Below are positions 7,278-15,130 of a stretch of 64,000 bases of DNA, in pieces. Positions within the stretch are counted from its first letter, which is position 1, and each line of letters opens with the position of its first letter. The position numbers and the translations under genes are program-made. This stretch comes from Rhodospirillales bacterium 24-66-33 (GTDB lineage Bacteria > Pseudomonadota > Alphaproteobacteria > Reyranellales > Reyranellaceae): positions 240,077 through 304,076 of the forward strand of contig NCHQ01000005.1 in assembly GCA_002281855.1 (NCBI GenBank). Reading direction: 5' to 3'. Under the pieces are notes generated by a model. That model did no database searches, was not told where the DNA came from, and saw only the letters and a list, made by a program, of their open reading frames with translations.

Positions 7278-8927
7278 ATGGCAATCGCGGCTGAAGCGAC
7301 ACCGACAAGCGAGAGCGTCAACAGTGTTGAGCAGTGGGACGCCATCGTGATCGGTGCCGGCCTTTCTGGCATGTACCAGCTGCTGAAGCTGCGTCAGATG
7401 GGCTTCAAGGCGCGGGTCTACGAGGCCGGCGGCGGCGTCGGCGGCACCTGGTACTGGAACCGCTATCCCGGCGCGCGCTTCGATTCCGAGAGCTGGACCT
7501 ATGGCTTCTCTTTCTCACCCGAAGTGCTGAAGGAGTGGGACTGGAAGGAGCATTTCTCCGGCCAGCCCGAGAACCTGCGCTACTGCGAATTCATCGCCGA
7601 CAAGTTCGATCTGCGCCGCGACATCACCTTCAACACGAGGGTGAAGGCCGCGCACTGGGACGAGGCGGCCAACGAGTGGGAGGTCACCTTCGAGACGGGT
7701 GGCCGCGCCCGCGCCCGCTTCCTCGTCACCGCGATCGGGCCGCTGTCGTCGCCCACTATGCCGACCATTCCCGGTATCGAGGATTTCAAGGGCGAGTCCT
7801 GGCACACCGGCCTGTGGCCGCACCATCCGGTCAGCTTCGAGGGCAAGAGGGTCGCCGTGATCGGCACCGGCGCGTCGGGCGTGCAGGCCATCACCGAGAT
7901 CGCCAAGACGGTGGGCGAGCTCACCGTGTTCCAGCGCACGCCCAACTGGTGCACGCCGCTGCGCAACAGCCGGATCGAGCCGGAGACGATGGCCGACATC
8001 CGCTCGCGCTACGACCGGATCTTCGCGCAGTGCCGCGAGAACTGGGGCTGCTTCGTCCATACCGCCGATCCGCGCCATTCGACCGATGTGACGCCGGAGG
8101 AGCGCGAGGCCTTCTTCGAGAAGCTCTACAGCATGCCGGGCTTCGCCTTCTGGCAGGGCAATTTCCGCGACGTGCTGATGGACCAGGCCGCCAATGACGC
8201 GCTGACGGAGTTCGTGATCAAGAAGATCCGCGCCCGCGTGAAGGACCCGAAGATCGCCGACAAGCTGATCCCGACCAACCACGGCTACGGCACGCGCCGC
8301 GTCCCGCTCGAGAGCGGCTACTTCGAGGTCTACAACCAGCCCAACGTGAAGCTGGTCGACATCCGCGAGACGCCGATCGAGCGCATCACGGAGACCGGCC
8401 TCCGGGTCGGCGGTGTCGATTACGAATTCGACATGATCATCTACGCGACCGGCTTCGACGCCATCACCGGCGCCTTCGACCGCATCGACTTCGAGGGCCG
8501 CGGCGGCGCGAAGCTGCGCGACAAGTGGGCCGACGGGCCGCATACCTATCTCGGCCTCAACGTCGTGGGCTTTCCCAACATGCTGACCCTGGTCGGGCCG
8601 CACAATGCGGCGACCTTCTGCAACCTGCCGCGCTGCATCGAGCAGAATGTCGAGTTCGTGTCCGACCTGCTGGGCTACATGCGCGACAAGGGGCTGACCC
8701 GCATCGAGGCGACACCGGAGGCCGAAACGGCCTGGACGGCGCACGTCTACGAGACGGGCTCCCGGCTGCTCCTCACCAAGGTCGATTCCTGGATGACCGG
8801 CGTGAACAAGAACGTGCCCGGCCGCCTCAAGCGCACCTTCATGGCCTATGCCGGCGGCGCACCGAAATATCGCCAGAAGTGCGAGGAGATCGCCGCCAAT
8901 GGGTACGAAGGGTTTGCGTTGAGGTGA
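7278..8927 (+). CDS. Flavin-containing Baeyer-Villiger monooxygenase
   Basis: A 549-residue FAD/NADPH monooxygenase. It has the FAD Rossmann motif GAGLSG at 26-31. The Baeyer-Villiger fingerprint FKGESWHTGLWP (FxGxxxHTxxWP) is at 170-181. The second Rossmann motif GTGASG is at 196-201. The family inserts oxygen next to ketones (cyclohexanone, acetone, steroids), giving esters or lactones. Length is normal for type I enzymes. GAGGA before ATG 7278 favours this start over ATG 7266. A TATACT -10-like box lies at 7245-7250. Natural substrate unknown; the gene is convergent with the D-aminoacylase. Confidence 0.92.
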   Translation: MAIAAEATPTSESVNSVEQWDAIVIGAGLSGMYQLLKLRQMGFKARVYEAGGGVGGTWYWNRYPGARFDSESWTYGFSFSPEVLKEWDWKEHFSGQPENLRYCEFIADKFDLRRDITFNTRVKAAHWDEAANEWEVTFETGGRARARFLVTAIGPLSSPTMPTIPGIEDFKGESWHTGLWPHHPVSFEGKRVAVIGTGASGVQAITEIAKTVGELTVFQRTPNWCTPLRNSRIEPETMADIRSRYDRIFAQCRENWGCFVHTADPRHSTDVTPEEREAFFEKLYSMPGFAFWQGNFRDVLMDQAANDALTEFVIKKIRARVKDPKIADKLIPTNHGYGTRRVPLESGYFEVYNQPNVKLVDIRETPIERITETGLRVGGVDYEFDMIIYATGFDAITGAFDRIDFEGRGGAKLRDKWADGPHTYLGLNVVGFPNMLTLVGPHNAATFCNLPRCIEQNVEFVSDLLGYMRDKGLTRIEATPEAETAWTAHVYETGSRLLLTKVDSWMTGVNKNVPGRLKRTFMAYAGGAPKYRQKCEEIAANGYEGFALR

Positions 8928-8928
8928 C

Positions 8929-8945
8929 GAACCGGAGTCTGGTTC
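8929..8945. terminator. Short hairpin between convergent genes
   Basis: GAACC, seven bases, then GGTTC fill the 18-bp gap between the monooxygenase and aminoacylase stop codons. It may serve as a shared weak terminator; there is no T-run. Confidence 0.3.
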
Positions 8946-10667
8946 TCACCGCGCGCCGCGCACCAGGCGCCCCGGACGGGCACCGGTGAATTCTCCGTCG
9001 CGATAGGTCACGTCGCCGCTCACGATCGTGGCGACATAGCCTTCGGCCTTCTGTTCCAGCCGGCGGCCGCCGCCCGGCAGGCTATGCACAGGTCGTGGCG
9101 CCGAAACCTTGAGCCGGTCGAGATCGATCACGTTGAGGTCGGCCTTGTAGCCGACCTGCAGTCGCCCGCGATCTCCCAGGCCGACCGCGCGGGCCGGCAC
9201 GTCGGTGAGCTGCCGGATCGCCCAGGGCAGCGGCCAGCGTTCGCCCTTGCGATCGCGTGTCCAGTAGGTCAGCGCGTGCGTGGTGTAGCTCGCGTCGCAG
9301 ATCAGCCCGTAATGCGCACCGCCATCGCCCAGCGCCATCACCGTATGCTCGTGGCGCAGCATGCTGGCCATGTTGGCGTCGGAGCAATCGGTGTAGTTGG
9401 CGCCCGGGTGGAACAGGATGGTGCGGCCGTCGCCGCTCACCAGCAGATCGTAGGCAAGTTCGAGCGGCGTGATCCCGAGTTTTGCCGCGCGGGCGTCGAG
9501 GCGCTGGTCGGCCGGCGGCGTGTAGTCGGGCGGATCGCCCAGCACGAACATGTTGGCGACGCTGCGCATGAAGGCCAGCATCTGTGGATTGCGATAGGTC
9601 GGCTGCTCCGCGAGCAGCTTCGCCTTCAGCGCCGGATCACGCAGCCGGGCGAGCTTTGCATCGAGCGGCAGCCCCTCGACCTCGCGATAGCTGGGGCAGG
9701 TCGAGAAAGGGTGGAACGACAGCTCCAGCCCGTACAGCACGGCGACAGGGCGCGCCGCGACCTGGCCGCGGATCGGCAGGCCGTCGCGATGGGCCTGTTC
9801 GATCTCGCGCAGCAGCGTCTGCCATCGTCCGGGATAGAGCGAGAGGTCGAGCAGGGTGAAGGAGAGGGGCCGGCCCGAGAGCTCGACGAGCCGGCGCAGC
9901 ATGGCGAACTCGGTCGCCCCCTCCGCCGTGGTGTCCGCGAAATCGTCGAGCAGCTGGATCACGCCCTTGCCGGCCCGCCGCATGCCGCGCGCGATCGCCG
10001 CCAGCTCTTCTTCTCCTGCGGTGATGGTCGGTGTCAGGGCGCCATCGGGCGTGCGATGAAACAGCGAACGCGACGTCGAGAAGCCGAGCGCACCGGCGTC
10101 CAGACCTTCCTGAACGAGCTTCGCCATCTCCGCCATGTCCGACGCGCTGGCCGGTTCACGGTCGACACCGCGCTTGCCCATCACGAAGACGCGCAGCGGC
10201 GCATGCGGCACCTGCGTGGCGAAGTCGATGTCGCACTGGCGCTTCGACAGGGCCTCGAGATAGTCGGGAAAGCTCTGCCAGTTCCACGGCACGCCCTCGC
10301 GCATCACCAGCTCGGGAATGTCCTCGACGCCCTCCATCACGTTCATCAGCGTGTCGCGGTCTTCCGGCCGGCAGGGCGCGAAACCGACGCCGCAATTGCC
10401 CATCAGCACCGTCGTGACGCCATGGCCCGAAGAGGGCGAAAAGCGATCGTCCCAGGTGACCTGGCCGTCATAGTGGGTGTGGATGTCGACGAAGCCCGGC
10501 GTCACCGTGAAGCCCCTGGCGTCGATCTCCTCGCGGCCGCTGCCGGCGATCCGGCCCACGGCGGCGATCCTGCCGTCCTGGATCGCGACATCCGCTTCAC
10601 ACGGCTCGACTCCGGTGCCGTCGATCACCGTCCCGTTGCGCACGATCAGATCGTATGAGGCGGCCAT
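8946..10667 (-). CDS. N-acyl-D-amino-acid deacylase / amidohydrolase
   Basis: A 573-residue metal-dependent amidohydrolase. The metal ligands H63 and H65 are in [19 protein letters not shown] is the conserved cysteine-containing segment, and [10 protein letters not shown] is the late catalytic Asp region. D-aminoacylases of this family hydrolyse N-acyl-D-amino acids to the D-amino acid and a carboxylate. Homologues in alphaproteobacteria are broad and often misnamed, so the substrate is uncertain. The start is fixed by GGGAGGA before ATG 10667. Cytoplasmic: no signal peptide. Confidence 0.87.
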   Translation of the reverse strand: MAASYDLIVRNGTVIDGTGVEPCEADVAIQDGRIAAVGRIAGSGREEIDARGFTVTPGFVDIHTHYDGQVTWDDRFSPSSGHGVTTVLMGNCGVGFAPCRPEDRDTLMNVMEGVEDIPELVMREGVPWNWQSFPDYLEALSKRQCDIDFATQVPHAPLRVFVMGKRGVDREPASASDMAEMAKLVQEGLDAGALGFSTSRSLFHRTPDGALTPTITAGEEELAAIARGMRRAGKGVIQLLDDFADTTAEGATEFAMLRRLVELSGRPLSFTLLDLSLYPGRWQTLLREIEQAHRDGLPIRGQVAARPVAVLYGLELSFHPFSTCPSYREVEGLPLDAKLARLRDPALKAKLLAEQPTYRNPQMLAFMRSVANMFVLGDPPDYTPPADQRLDARAAKLGITPLELAYDLLVSGDGRTILFHPGANYTDCSDANMASMLRHEHTVMALGDGGAHYGLICDASYTTHALTYWTRDRKGERWPLPWAIRQLTDVPARAVGLGDRGRLQVGYKADLNVIDLDRLKVSAPRPVHSLPGGGRRLEQKAEGYVATIVSGDVTYRDGEFTGARPGRLVRGAR

Positions 10668-10739
10668 GGCGTCCTCCCGCAAGAGTTGCTCCTCGTTTGC
10701 TAGCACTCCAGAGGCGGGAAGTGAAACACCCACACGAAA

Positions 10740-10765
10740 ACGCCGGAACCTCGCGGCCCCGGCGT
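10740..10765 (-). terminator. Rho-independent terminator
   Basis: Read on the minus strand, ACGCCGG, a 12-base loop and CCGGCGT are followed by TTTCG. The element lies directly downstream of the Tat-exported protein gene ending at 10790 and upstream of the aminoacylase start. Confidence 0.65.
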
Positions 10766-10789
10766 CGTCGTCGAGATATGCAGAAATGC

Positions 10790-11416
10790 TCAGCGGATGA
10801 TCGTCACCTGGAGCGCGGTCTGCACGCTGTACACGGTGGTGATCTGCGTGCCCGGCTTGATCGTCTTCAGCGCCGCCTTGCCCGCCTCGCTCACCACCTG
10901 CGGCATCTGGATGACCTCGCCGCTGGCGGGCATGGGCTTGTCGGGTTCGCCGCCCGAGGCGTTGATCAGGAACACGGTGTTGGTCGCGAGGTCGACCTTG
11001 GTGCACATGCCGGCCATCGACCAGAGGCGGATGCGCTCGCGTGCGCCGGGGATGCCCTCGATGCGGGCGCCCTGGGTCATCATCGCCTTGGCGCGCGCAG
11101 TCACGGCGGGGCTGGTCGGCGCGATCAGGAAGTCGACATAGTCGTACCACTGCACGTCGACGATCTGGCCGACACGCAGGGCGCCATAGTTGGTGACCAG
11201 GTCGGCCGCCTTCATCTTCACCCGGCCGAGATCCTGCCAGACGATGACGAAGCCGCGTGTCTTCTCGTCGATGCTATGGATCGTGCCACGCTTGAAGTTC
11301 TGGTAGGCGGAGGCAATGTAGAGATCTTCCTGGGCCATCGCGGAGAACGGCAGCGCAGCGGTCGAGAGCGCAGCACCTCCCAGCAGCTTCAGAGTCGAAC
11401 GGCGATTCGCTTGCAT
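10790..11416 (-). CDS. Tat-exported protein of unknown function
   Basis: This 208-residue protein has a twin-arginine signal NRRSTLKLLGG (residues 4-14) and a cleavage site near FSAMAQ. The mature part is predicted periplasmic, with repeated short beta-like segments and a TLKTIKPGTQ stretch near the end. Use of the Tat route suggests folding or cofactor loading before export. No catalytic motif is recognised. A hairpin terminator follows at 10740-10765, so it is probably a single-gene unit separate from the downstream deacylase. Confidence 0.7.
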   Translation of the reverse strand: MQANRRSTLKLLGGAALSTAALPFSAMAQEDLYIASAYQNFKRGTIHSIDEKTRGFVIVWQDLGRVKMKAADLVTNYGALRVGQIVDVQWYDYVDFLIAPTSPAVTARAKAMMTQGARIEGIPGARERIRLWSMAGMCTKVDLATNTVFLINASGGEPDKPMPASGEVIQMPQVVSEAGKAALKTIKPGTQITTVYSVQTALQVTIIR

Positions 11417-11638
11417 GAATGTCTCCCCCTCTCATCGCGCAGGATGATCGGCTCCGGCGCGGGCATGGTCAGCCTCCGAACAGACGCGCGGTTTTATGCC
11501 GACGAAAGGAATGTCCGGCAACTCCCTTTGCAGCATTTCTGCGGCTGCGTGCCGGTAAACGCGCCTGCCGGGTGTCAGAAAAACGTGACTTGAACCTTGG
11601 AGGGCCCGGGCCGGTTATGGTGGTGGAAGGATCACGCC

Positions 11639-12697
11639 ATGCCCCCTGCGAGCGCCCTGCTGTCCGTCGCCCATGCTTTGCCACCCCACCGGCTGCTGCA
11701 GACCGAAGCGGCGGAGGCGGCGCGGGGAATGTTTGCCCATCGCTACGCCGCCTTCGAACGGATGGCGCCGGTCTTCACAACCTCCGGCATCGAGTCGCGA
11801 TACACGGTGAAGCCCCTCGACTGGTATTTCACTTCGCTGGGATGGCCCGAGCGCAATGCCGCCTATCTCGCGGGGGCTCAGGAGCTGTTCGTCGAGGCCG
11901 CGACGCGAGCGCTGGCCGCGGCGGGGTGCGTTGCGTCCGAGGTCGACACGGTCATCACCATCTCCTCGACCGGCGTCGCGACGCCCAGCCTGGAAGCGCG
12001 CGTCGCGGGGCGCATGGGCTTTCGCGCCGATGTCGAACGGGTGCCGGTGTTCGGCCTCGGCTGTGCCGGCGGCGTCTCGGGCCTGGCGATCGCCAGCCGA
12101 TTGGCGGCGGCCCGGCCCGGATCTACTGTGCTGATGGTCGCCATCGAAATCTGTACCGCGGCGTTCCGCATGGACCAGCTCACGGCCGCGAACATGGTGG
12201 CGACCGCTCTGTTCGGTGACGGCGCTGCCGCCTGTATCGTCCGTGCCGACTCAGGCGAGGCGGGACTCGGCCGGATCGAAGGAGCGGGCGAGCATCTCTG
12301 GCCGGACACGCTCGACATCATGGGCTGGAAAGTCGATCCGACGGGACTGGGCGTCATCTTCGACCGGTCCATTCCGCCCTTCGCCGAGCAGGAAGTCGGG
12401 CCGGCAGTTGAAACGATCCTGGCGCGCCTCGGGATCGCGCGCGACTCGGTCGATCGCTTCGCCTGCCATCCCGGCGGCGCCAAGGTGATCACCGCCCTCG
12501 AGTCGACGCTGCGTCTGGCGCAAGGCACGCTCGATCATGAACGCGAGGTGCTTCGCCAGTACGGCAACATGTCGGCGCCGACCGTGCTGTTCGTGCTCGA
12601 GCGCCTCGCAGCCGCCGGCCTGCCGCCGCGCACGGTGCTCACTGCGCTGGGGCCCGGCTTCACCTGCAGCGCGCTGTCGCTCGCGCGTGCCGCTTGA
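11639..12697 (+). CDS. Type III polyketide synthase (chalcone/stilbene synthase family)
   Basis: A 352-residue homodimer-type ketosynthase. The catalytic triad is visible as Cys142 (FGLGCAGG), His277 (FACHPGG) and Asn310 (YGNMSAP). Type III PKSs extend acyl-CoA starters with malonyl-CoA and cyclise the chain to pyrones, resorcinols or phloroglucinols. The gene sits 10 bp before a membrane methyltransferase. That matches the bpsA-bpsB (Bacillus) and srsA-srsB (Streptomyces) arrangement for alkylpyrone or alkylresorcinol lipids. AAGGA before ATG 11639 supports the start. The exact product is inferred only. Confidence 0.92.
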   Translation: MPPASALLSVAHALPPHRLLQTEAAEAARGMFAHRYAAFERMAPVFTTSGIESRYTVKPLDWYFTSLGWPERNAAYLAGAQELFVEAATRALAAAGCVASEVDTVITISSTGVATPSLEARVAGRMGFRADVERVPVFGLGCAGGVSGLAIASRLAAARPGSTVLMVAIEICTAAFRMDQLTAANMVATALFGDGAAACIVRADSGEAGLGRIEGAGEHLWPDTLDIMGWKVDPTGLGVIFDRSIPPFAEQEVGPAVETILARLGIARDSVDRFACHPGGAKVITALESTLRLAQGTLDHEREVLRQYGNMSAPTVLFVLERLAAAGLPPRTVLTALGPGFTCSALSLARAA

Positions 12698-12707
12698 GGA
12701 TCCTGCA

Positions 12708-13211
12708 ATGGACTGGGCCGCGCTGATCCTGGGGCTCGTGACGGCTCAGCGCCTGGGCGAACTCGTGCTGGCCCGCCGTAACACCCGTCGCCTGTTGGCG
12801 AAAGGGGCGCACGAAGTCGGTGCGGCGCACTATCCGCTGATCGTCGCGCTTCATGCCGCCTGGCTGCTTGGCCTCTGGTATCTTACGGTGTATCCCGCGC
12901 CGGGAAACCAGCCCATCGAGCCGCTCTGGCTTGCGGCCTTCATCCTCCTCCAGCTGGGCCGTCTCTGGGTGATCGCTTCGCTCGGAGAGCGCTGGACGAC
13001 GCGCATCCTCGTGCTGCGGGGAGCGCCGCTGGTGCAGCGTGGTCCCTATCGCTTCGTATCGCACCCGAATTACTGGGTGGTGGCGGGCGAGATCCTCGTC
13101 CTGCCGCTCGTCTTTGGCCTGCCGGCGTACGGGTTCGTCTTCTCGGCGCTCAATGCCGCGGTGATGTGGATCCGCATCAGGGCGGAGGCAGCGGCGCTCC
13201 GGCCTCAGTAG
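12708..13211 (+). CDS. Isoprenylcysteine carboxyl methyltransferase-family protein
   Basis: A 167-residue membrane protein with about four hydrophobic segments. It carries the ICMT/phospholipid methyltransferase C-terminal signature RGPYRFVSHPNYW (about residues 108-120), which binds S-adenosylmethionine. In bacteria such proteins next to type III PKSs (BpsB, SrsB) O-methylate the polyketide product, so a methylated alkylpyrone or phenolic lipid is likely here. The spacing of 10 bp from the PKS and GAGGA before the ATG indicate an operon. Its last 7 bp overlap the convergent glutaminase gene. Confidence 0.88.
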   Translation: MDWAALILGLVTAQRLGELVLARRNTRRLLAKGAHEVGAAHYPLIVALHAAWLLGLWYLTVYPAPGNQPIEPLWLAAFILLQLGRLWVIASLGERWTTRILVLRGAPLVQRGPYRFVSHPNYWVVAGEILVLPLVFGLPAYGFVFSALNAAVMWIRIRAEAAALRPQ

Positions 13212-15025
13212 GACGCCAGAACTTCGATCTTGGTGTTCGCGATGATAAGGCGCTTGGCGAGCAGGCGTGCGAGGTTACCCATGATATGCTCGCAGGCACG
13301 GGGATGGAGATTCCGAAAGCTGGCGAAGGCATCGAGTGACAGTTCGAGGCAAGCGACCGCGGTGTCGGCCCAGACGTCCGCTGACCTCGTCGTTTCGAGC
13401 AGCGCCATCTCCCCGACCGCCATGCCCGCCGACAGCGTCGCGAGACGCAGGCCCCCCGGCAACCTGACGCTCACGACGCCGCTCACAACGAACAGCAGCG
13501 TGGTAGCCTGCTCGCCGGCCAAGATCATGCGCTCGCCGACCCGGTAGTGGTGCGGGGTCATCAGCTCGGAAAGTGCCGACAGTGCCGTCGGGTCGAGACC
13601 GGCCAGCAGTTGTTGTTCGCTGAGAGCGGTTGGCTTCTCGACGTCGAGCGCTCCGGCCTCGCTTTGAATAATGCGGTCTTCCGCCCACTCGATGGCTTCG
13701 TCGAGCAAGGCGATGCTGCGCACACCGGCCTTGCCGAGCAGCCACTCGCCAAGCGCGGCTTCGACAGGTGTGCCCTTCGTAATGCCGCAGAACACGACAT
13801 CGACTTCTGCACGAGCGAGGTCGTCCAGGATATCGGCCATCAATTGCAGGGCCGCCTCGCTTACCGACGGGACGCGACGCAGATCGACGATGAGATATGC
13901 CAACTCCGGCGGCAGGCCGCGGACCCGACGCGAGATATACTCGGCGTTCGCAAAGCTCAACGCTCCCGTGAGCTCCACGATGGCACACTTGGCGTGGTGA
14001 GCTTCCAGGATGGCCTGCTCGCGTGGCCGGCGGTTGCGGCGGGACGAAACGCTGCCGACATCGTAGCTGGCCGCGATGCAGGTCCGCACGTCGCCGACCC
14101 TGTTGAGCATGTGGAGGCCGTAGTGCGTCGAGAGGGCCTCGCAGGTGCGTAGCCCGCGGACGCTGTTGCCCTGGTCGTCGATGCGCGGCGAATAGGTGCC
14201 GAGGCCGAGTTGCGAAGGGAGCGCGGCCACGATGCCGCCGCCCACGCCGCTCTTGGCCGGGATGCCGACGCGATAGACCCAGCGGCCTGCCGAATCGTAC
14301 ATGCCCGAGCTGGTCATGACCGAGAGCGTGCGCGCGACGGCGTAGGACGAGACGACCTGCTCGCCGGTCAGCGGATTGCGGCCCTTGTGCGAGAGGGTTG
14401 CCGCCATGACCGACAGGTCGCGCGCCGACACACGCAGAGCGCACTGGCGAAAGTAGACGTCGAGGACCTGATCGACGTCGCCCAGCAGAACGCCGTGATT
14501 GCGCAGGAGATAGGCGATGGCGCGGTTGCGATCGCCGGTCGCCCGCTCCGACTTGAAGGTCGCCTCGTCCACGTCGAGGCGACGTCCGGCGAAGCGGCTG
14601 AGCGCGTCGTGCAGCCGCGTAAAGGCGCCGTCGCCCTCGCTTTCGCAGATCAGGCTGGTGCAGGCGATCGCGCCGGCATTGACCATCGGGTTGAAGGGCC
14701 GGTTGTCGGATCGAAGCCGGATGGAGTTGAAGGCATCGCCGCTCGGCTCGACGCCCACGACGGTTTCGACGCGATCGGGGCCGACCGTCTCGAGGGCGAC
14801 GGCGAAGACGAAGGCCTTTGAGATCGACTGGATGGTGAACTCGACGTTGCTGTCGCCGATTTCGTAGACGAAGCCGTCGACCGTGGTGACGGCGATGCCG
14901 AAGTCGGCAGGATTCGCGAGCGACAGTTCGGGAATATAGGAGGCGACTTCGCCGCTATCGTCTTTCGAGAAGTCGGAATGGCAACGCGCCAGGAAGCGCG
15001 CGAGGGGAAGCTCGGCGGAGGACAT
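13205..15025 (-). CDS. glsA: Glutaminase A fused to STAS and cyclic-nucleotide-binding domains
   Basis: A 606-residue three-domain protein. Residues 1 to about 305 are a beta-lactamase-fold glutaminase (L-glutamine to glutamate plus ammonia) with Ser67-Ile-Ser-Lys70 as the SxxK active site and the conserved NPMVNAGAI. Residues about 340-450 form a STAS domain. Residues about 470-595 form a cNMP-binding domain with the phosphate-binding cassette GEMALLE...TRSADV, including Glu and Arg. Bacterial GlsA is about 310 residues, so the C-terminal half is an added regulatory module. It may tie glutamine breakdown or acid resistance to cAMP levels. The ATG at 15025 is near the start of the fold. Confidence 0.9.
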   Translation of the reverse strand: MSSAELPLARFLARCHSDFSKDDSGEVASYIPELSLANPADFGIAVTTVDGFVYEIGDSNVEFTIQSISKAFVFAVALETVGPDRVETVVGVEPSGDAFNSIRLRSDNRPFNPMVNAGAIACTSLICESEGDGAFTRLHDALSRFAGRRLDVDEATFKSERATGDRNRAIAYLLRNHGVLLGDVDQVLDVYFRQCALRVSARDLSVMAATLSHKGRNPLTGEQVVSSYAVARTLSVMTSSGMYDSAGRWVYRVGIPAKSGVGGGIVAALPSQLGLGTYSPRIDDQGNSVRGLRTCEALSTHYGLHMLNRVGDVRTCIAASYDVGSVSSRRNRRPREQAILEAHHAKCAIVELTGALSFANAEYISRRVRGLPPELAYLIVDLRRVPSVSEAALQLMADILDDLARAEVDVVFCGITKGTPVEAALGEWLLGKAGVRSIALLDEAIEWAEDRIIQSEAGALDVEKPTALSEQQLLAGLDPTALSALSELMTPHHYRVGERMILAGEQATTLLFVVSGVVSVRLPGGLRLATLSAGMAVGEMALLETTRSADVWADTAVACLELSLDAFASFRNLHPRACEHIMGNLARLLAKRLIIANTKIEVLASY

Positions 15026-15130
15026 CTGGAGTCAATCCATTCTGTTCACGGAGACTGAGCTGGTTGAGTGTCAGTCGTCACTGAGCGGAGCAAGCATCAT
15101 GCCGCGACTGGGAGGTAGAGCCACGATCAT

